From positions 494,669 to 558,668 of the forward strand of contig NZ_JAKEVF010000001.1 in NCBI RefSeq assembly GCF_022398315.1: 64,000 nt of DNA. The letters are read 5' to 3'. This DNA comes from Shewanella sp. Isolate11 (GTDB lineage Bacteria; Pseudomonadota; Gammaproteobacteria; Enterobacterales; Shewanellaceae). The notes beneath the pieces are model-generated. The model saw only the letters and a program-made list of their open reading frames with translations, had not been told where the DNA came from and searched no databases. This document shows, piece by piece, positions 61,980 to 64,000 of the stretch. Each line of letters opens with the position of its first letter. The stretch's first letter is position 1. A program made the position numbers and the translations under genes.

Positions 61980-62450
61980 TTATTCGGTGTAATTAAACAG
62001 GGATTTAACCGTTTCGAGTGTCTTGTCGACCTGTTGGATATTCGATGGACAGATGAAAATCGTATCATCCCCAGCAATGGTACCTAAAATCCCTTCCGGT
62101 TTACCAATGGAGTCTAATAGTCGGGCAATAAGCTGTGCGGCACCTGGGCTGGTTCTAACGACAATCATTGATTGATTGTGATCCACATCTAACACCAAGT
62201 TTTTCAGTGGGCTTCCTGCCGTCGGTACACCTAATTCAGCTGGGAGACAATAAACCATCTCTTGTTTAGCATTTCGAGTACGAACCGCACCGAACTTACT
62301 CAACATCCTTGAGACTTTAGATTGGTTAATATTGTTATACCCTTCTGATTGAAGTGCATTAACTATTTCGCTTTGAGAGCCGAATCGCTCCTCTTTCAAA
62401 ATAGCTTTAAAGGTTTTTACTAGGTCGTCTTGATTTTTATTTGCTTGCAT
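61980..62450 (-). CDS. argR: Arginine repressor ArgR
   Basis: 156 residues, like E. coli. N-terminal winged helix [45 protein letters not shown] (about 9-53) and a C-terminal oligomerisation/arginine-binding domain with the [14 protein letters not shown] motif (about 124-137). It controls arginine biosynthesis and its own gene; ARG-box-like sites lie upstream. Divergent from mdh, the conserved gammaproteobacterial arrangement. Confidence 0.96.
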   Translation of the reverse strand: MQANKNQDDLVKTFKAILKEERFGSQSEIVNALQSEGYNNINQSKVSRMLSKFGAVRTRNAKQEMVYCLPAELGVPTAGSPLKNLVLDVDHNQSMIVVRTSPGAAQLIARLLDSIGKPEGILGTIAGDDTIFICPSNIQQVDKTLETVKSLFNYTE

Positions 62451-62486
62451 AATTTTATTATTCTTTATTCAAAAAATCTGCTCTAT

Positions 62487-62504
62487 TTTGAATAAACTAG
62501 CAGC
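62487..62504. promoter_or_regulatory. ARG-box-like site near argR
   Basis: TTTTGAATAAACTAGCAG: a good left half (TTGAAT) with a degenerate right half. Its centre is 42 bp (two times 21) from the perfect box at 62529. Confidence 0.5.
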
Positions 62505-62528
62505 TGCAGTCAAGTGTTATTCGGTTTT

Positions 62529-62546
62529 TTTGAATAAAAATTCAAG
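62529..62546. promoter_or_regulatory. ARG box between argR and mdh
   Basis: TTTGAATAAAAATTCAAG fits the 18-bp ARG consensus TNTGAATWWWWATTCANW almost exactly. Confidence 0.8.
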
Positions 62547-62760
62547 CTGGAGGCGTGGTTAATGCAGTAAGTTTAACTAGGAGGGGCTTGCTGCGATGCA
62601 CTATACGAGTATATAAGCGAAATAGCAAATAACGGTCGGCGGAAAATAGTTGCCTAGTGGACTAACGGATAATTGAATTCTTGCTGTGATTGCAGTAATG
62701 TTGCGCCATCCTAAAAGAAGATCTATATCACATAATACCCAAGAATTGACGGAGATAACT

Positions 62761-63696
62761 ATGAAAGTTGCTGTACTTGGTGCCGCTGGTGGTATTGGCC
62801 AGGCTCTAGCTTTATTGCTTAAAACTCAACTACCTGCTGGCTCAAAACTATCCCTTTATGATATTGCACCTGTTACGCCTGGTGTTGCGGTTGACTTAAG
62901 TCATATCCCAACAGCAGTTGAAGTTAAAGGTTTTGCTGGTGAAGATCCAAGCCCTGCATTAGAAGGCGCTGATGTGGTTCTTATCTCTGCTGGTGTTGCG
63001 CGTAAGCCTGGTATGGATCGTTCAGATCTATTCAACATCAATGCGGGTATCGTAAGAAACTTGGTAGAAAAATGTGCGGCGACTTGTCCAAAAGCACTGA
63101 TTGGAATCATCACTAACCCAGTTAACACGACAGTAGCGATTGCTGCTGAAGTATTAAAAGCGGCAGGTGTTTACGATAAGAACCGTCTATTTGGTGTAAC
63201 AACACTAGACGTTATTCGTTCAGAGACTTTTGTTGCTGAAGCAAAAGGTTTGGATGTTGCCGATGTTAAAGTTAACGTGATCGGTGGCCACAGTGGTGTG
63301 ACGATTCTTCCACTACTTTCACAAATCGAAGGCGTAAGCTTCACAGATGAAGAAGTGGCAGCATTAACGACACGTATCCAGAATGCGGGTACTGAAGTTG
63401 TTGAAGCGAAAGCCGGTGGCGGTAGCGCGACACTTTCTATGGGTCAAGCGGCTTGTCGTTTCGGTCTATCATTAGTTCGTGGCCTGCAGGGCGAAGCTAA
63501 TGTGATTGAATGTGCTTATGTTGATGGTGGCAGCGAACACGCAGAGTTCTTCGCGCAACCTGTTGTACTAGGTAAGAACGGTGTTGAACAAGTGCTAGCT
63601 TATGGTGACGTAAGCGAGTTCGAAGCTAACGCTCGCGATTCTATGCTAGATACTTTAAAAGCTGATATTACACTTGGCGTAGAATTCGTTAAGTAA
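62761..63696 (+). CDS. mdh: Malate dehydrogenase
   Basis: 311 residues from ATG 62761 (GGAGATAACT upstream); an open frame extends to 62686 without support. NAD-binding [18 protein letters not shown] (about 3-20), the R-x-D/R-x-x-R substrate loop [15 protein letters not shown] (about 77-91), [14 protein letters not shown] (about 116-129) and the active-site His in [13 protein letters not shown] (about 173-185) are all present. TCA-cycle enzyme (malate to oxaloacetate). Divergent from argR; followed by a terminator. Confidence 0.97.
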   Translation: MKVAVLGAAGGIGQALALLLKTQLPAGSKLSLYDIAPVTPGVAVDLSHIPTAVEVKGFAGEDPSPALEGADVVLISAGVARKPGMDRSDLFNINAGIVRNLVEKCAATCPKALIGIITNPVNTTVAIAAEVLKAAGVYDKNRLFGVTTLDVIRSETFVAEAKGLDVADVKVNVIGGHSGVTILPLLSQIEGVSFTDEEVAALTTRIQNAGTEVVEAKAGGGSATLSMGQAACRFGLSLVRGLQGEANVIECAYVDGGSEHAEFFAQPVVLGKNGVEQVLAYGDVSEFEANARDSMLDTLKADITLGVEFVK

Positions 63697-63716
63697 TCGC
63701 TAACTAAAAACAGCAT

Positions 63717-63749
63717 AAAAAAATGGAGCCAACGGGCTCCATTTTTTAT
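63717..63749. terminator. Bidirectional terminator between mdh and ispB
   Basis: AAAAAATGGAGCC-AAC-GGGCTCCATTTTTT: stem of about 14 bp with A and T runs on each side. Confidence 0.93.
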
Positions 63750-63764
63750 ACAAACTTATTGAGA

Positions 63765-64000
63765 TTAGTAAGTGCGGTCTACGGCCAGACGTGCCAGCGA
63801 AATTAACGCTTGCTTGTATTGGGTATCTGGTAGTATTGCTAATGCATTTACAGCCTTCTCTGCTTCTTCCTGAGCCCTTGTAGCCGTGTATTTTAGTGCT
63901 CCACAGTGATTGAGAGCATTTAAAATGGTTTCGATATGCCCTGTTCCATCACCTTGTTCGATTGCACTACGAATTAACGCCTGTTCTTCCTCTGTACCAT
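63765..64000 (-). CDS. ispB: Octaprenyl diphosphate synthase IspB, 3' part (start outside window)
   Basis: Reading leftward from the window end, the last 77 codons are present, ending TAA at 63765-63767. The fragment GTEEEQALIRSAIEQGDGTG, then HIETILNALNHCGALKYTATRAQEEAEKAV and ALISLARLAVDRTY, matches the C-terminus of IspB (E. coli ends ALIGLAHIAVQRDR). IspB makes the C40 isoprenoid tail of quinones. It converges with mdh; in E. coli ispB lies near rplU. Confidence 0.9.
   Translation of the reverse strand, partial: GTEEEQALIRSAIEQGDGTGHIETILNALNHCGALKYTATRAQEEAEKAVNALAILPDTQYKQALISLARLAVDRTY

Noticed and set aside
62467..62473. A third ARG box (ATTCAAA) before argR
   Set aside because: Only one half-site is present and its spacing does not fit the 21-bp rule.

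Overview
The window is chromosomal DNA of a marine gammaproteobacterium, almost certainly Shewanella. The gene set is Shewanella-like throughout: pentahaem nitrite reductase nrfA next to narQP, divergent slyX/fkpA, COG3014-lpoB, divergent argR/mdh followed by ispB, an fbpABC ferric transporter beside a Dyp peroxidase, and glnK-amtB. Most of it is core genome. No rRNA, tRNA, CRISPR array, transposase or phage gene was seen.

Layout. 1-2655: 3' part of dsbC, then recJ. 2656-4985: accessory segment with AT-rich hypothetical genes and at least one well-formed integron attC site (4535-4630), so it looks like a remnant gene-cassette array; diverged dispersed repeats lie in it. 4986-8293: aldehyde dehydrogenase-TetR-M19 peptidase-like operon with a perfect TetR-type operator. 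8312-9913: SpoIIAA-like protein and two tandem universal stress proteins behind FNR-like and CRP-like sites. 9989-11804: divergent TetR/OYE (nemR-nemA-like) pair with three operator-like palindromes. 11897-15382: four-gene leftward operon (two PH-domain membrane proteins, DUF924, TSUP permease). 15534-20251: HTH/FAD oxidoreductase pair, a lipoprotein gene bracketed by perfect 92-bp direct repeats, and a MerR/NAD-binding oxidoreductase pair. 20252-26492: repeat-rich spacer, small leftward genes, an MsbA-like ABC exporter, an acyl-CoA ligase with PsrA-like boxes, and a LysE exporter. 26627-28337: nagB with a NagR-type operator, then an SRPBCC protein. 28549-38187: rlhA, rpiA, DUF808, LysR/cidA-lrgB, a phosphoribosyltransferase, and a large lipoprotein resembling M1 aminopeptidase without the catalytic residues. 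38202-44777: lpoB/COG3014, slyX, fkpA, yacL, narP-narQ. 44868-51988: nrfA with CRP- and NarP-type sites, an isochorismatase-like hydrolase, glnK-amtB with an NtrC site and possible sigma-54 promoter, a transglutaminase-like/TPR lipoprotein, and aroG. 52033-64000: an ATM1-type ABC exporter, a histidine phosphatase, fpr, Fur-boxed fbpABC, a Dyp peroxidase, argR/mdh with ARG boxes, and the 3' end of ispB.

Themes. Several units join a regulatory site to its expected target: NarQP/CRP with nrfA, NtrC with glnK-amtB, Fur with fbpABC, ArgR with its own gene, NagR with nagB, and TetR proteins with redox enzymes. The less ordinary signals are the cassette-like segment (including a gene with no canonical start beside its Shine-Dalgarno and a 24-codon membrane-peptide ORF), the 92-bp direct-repeat islet, and two peptidase-family proteins (M19 and M1) that appear to have lost their metal ligands. 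All family assignments were made by eye; no database search was run.
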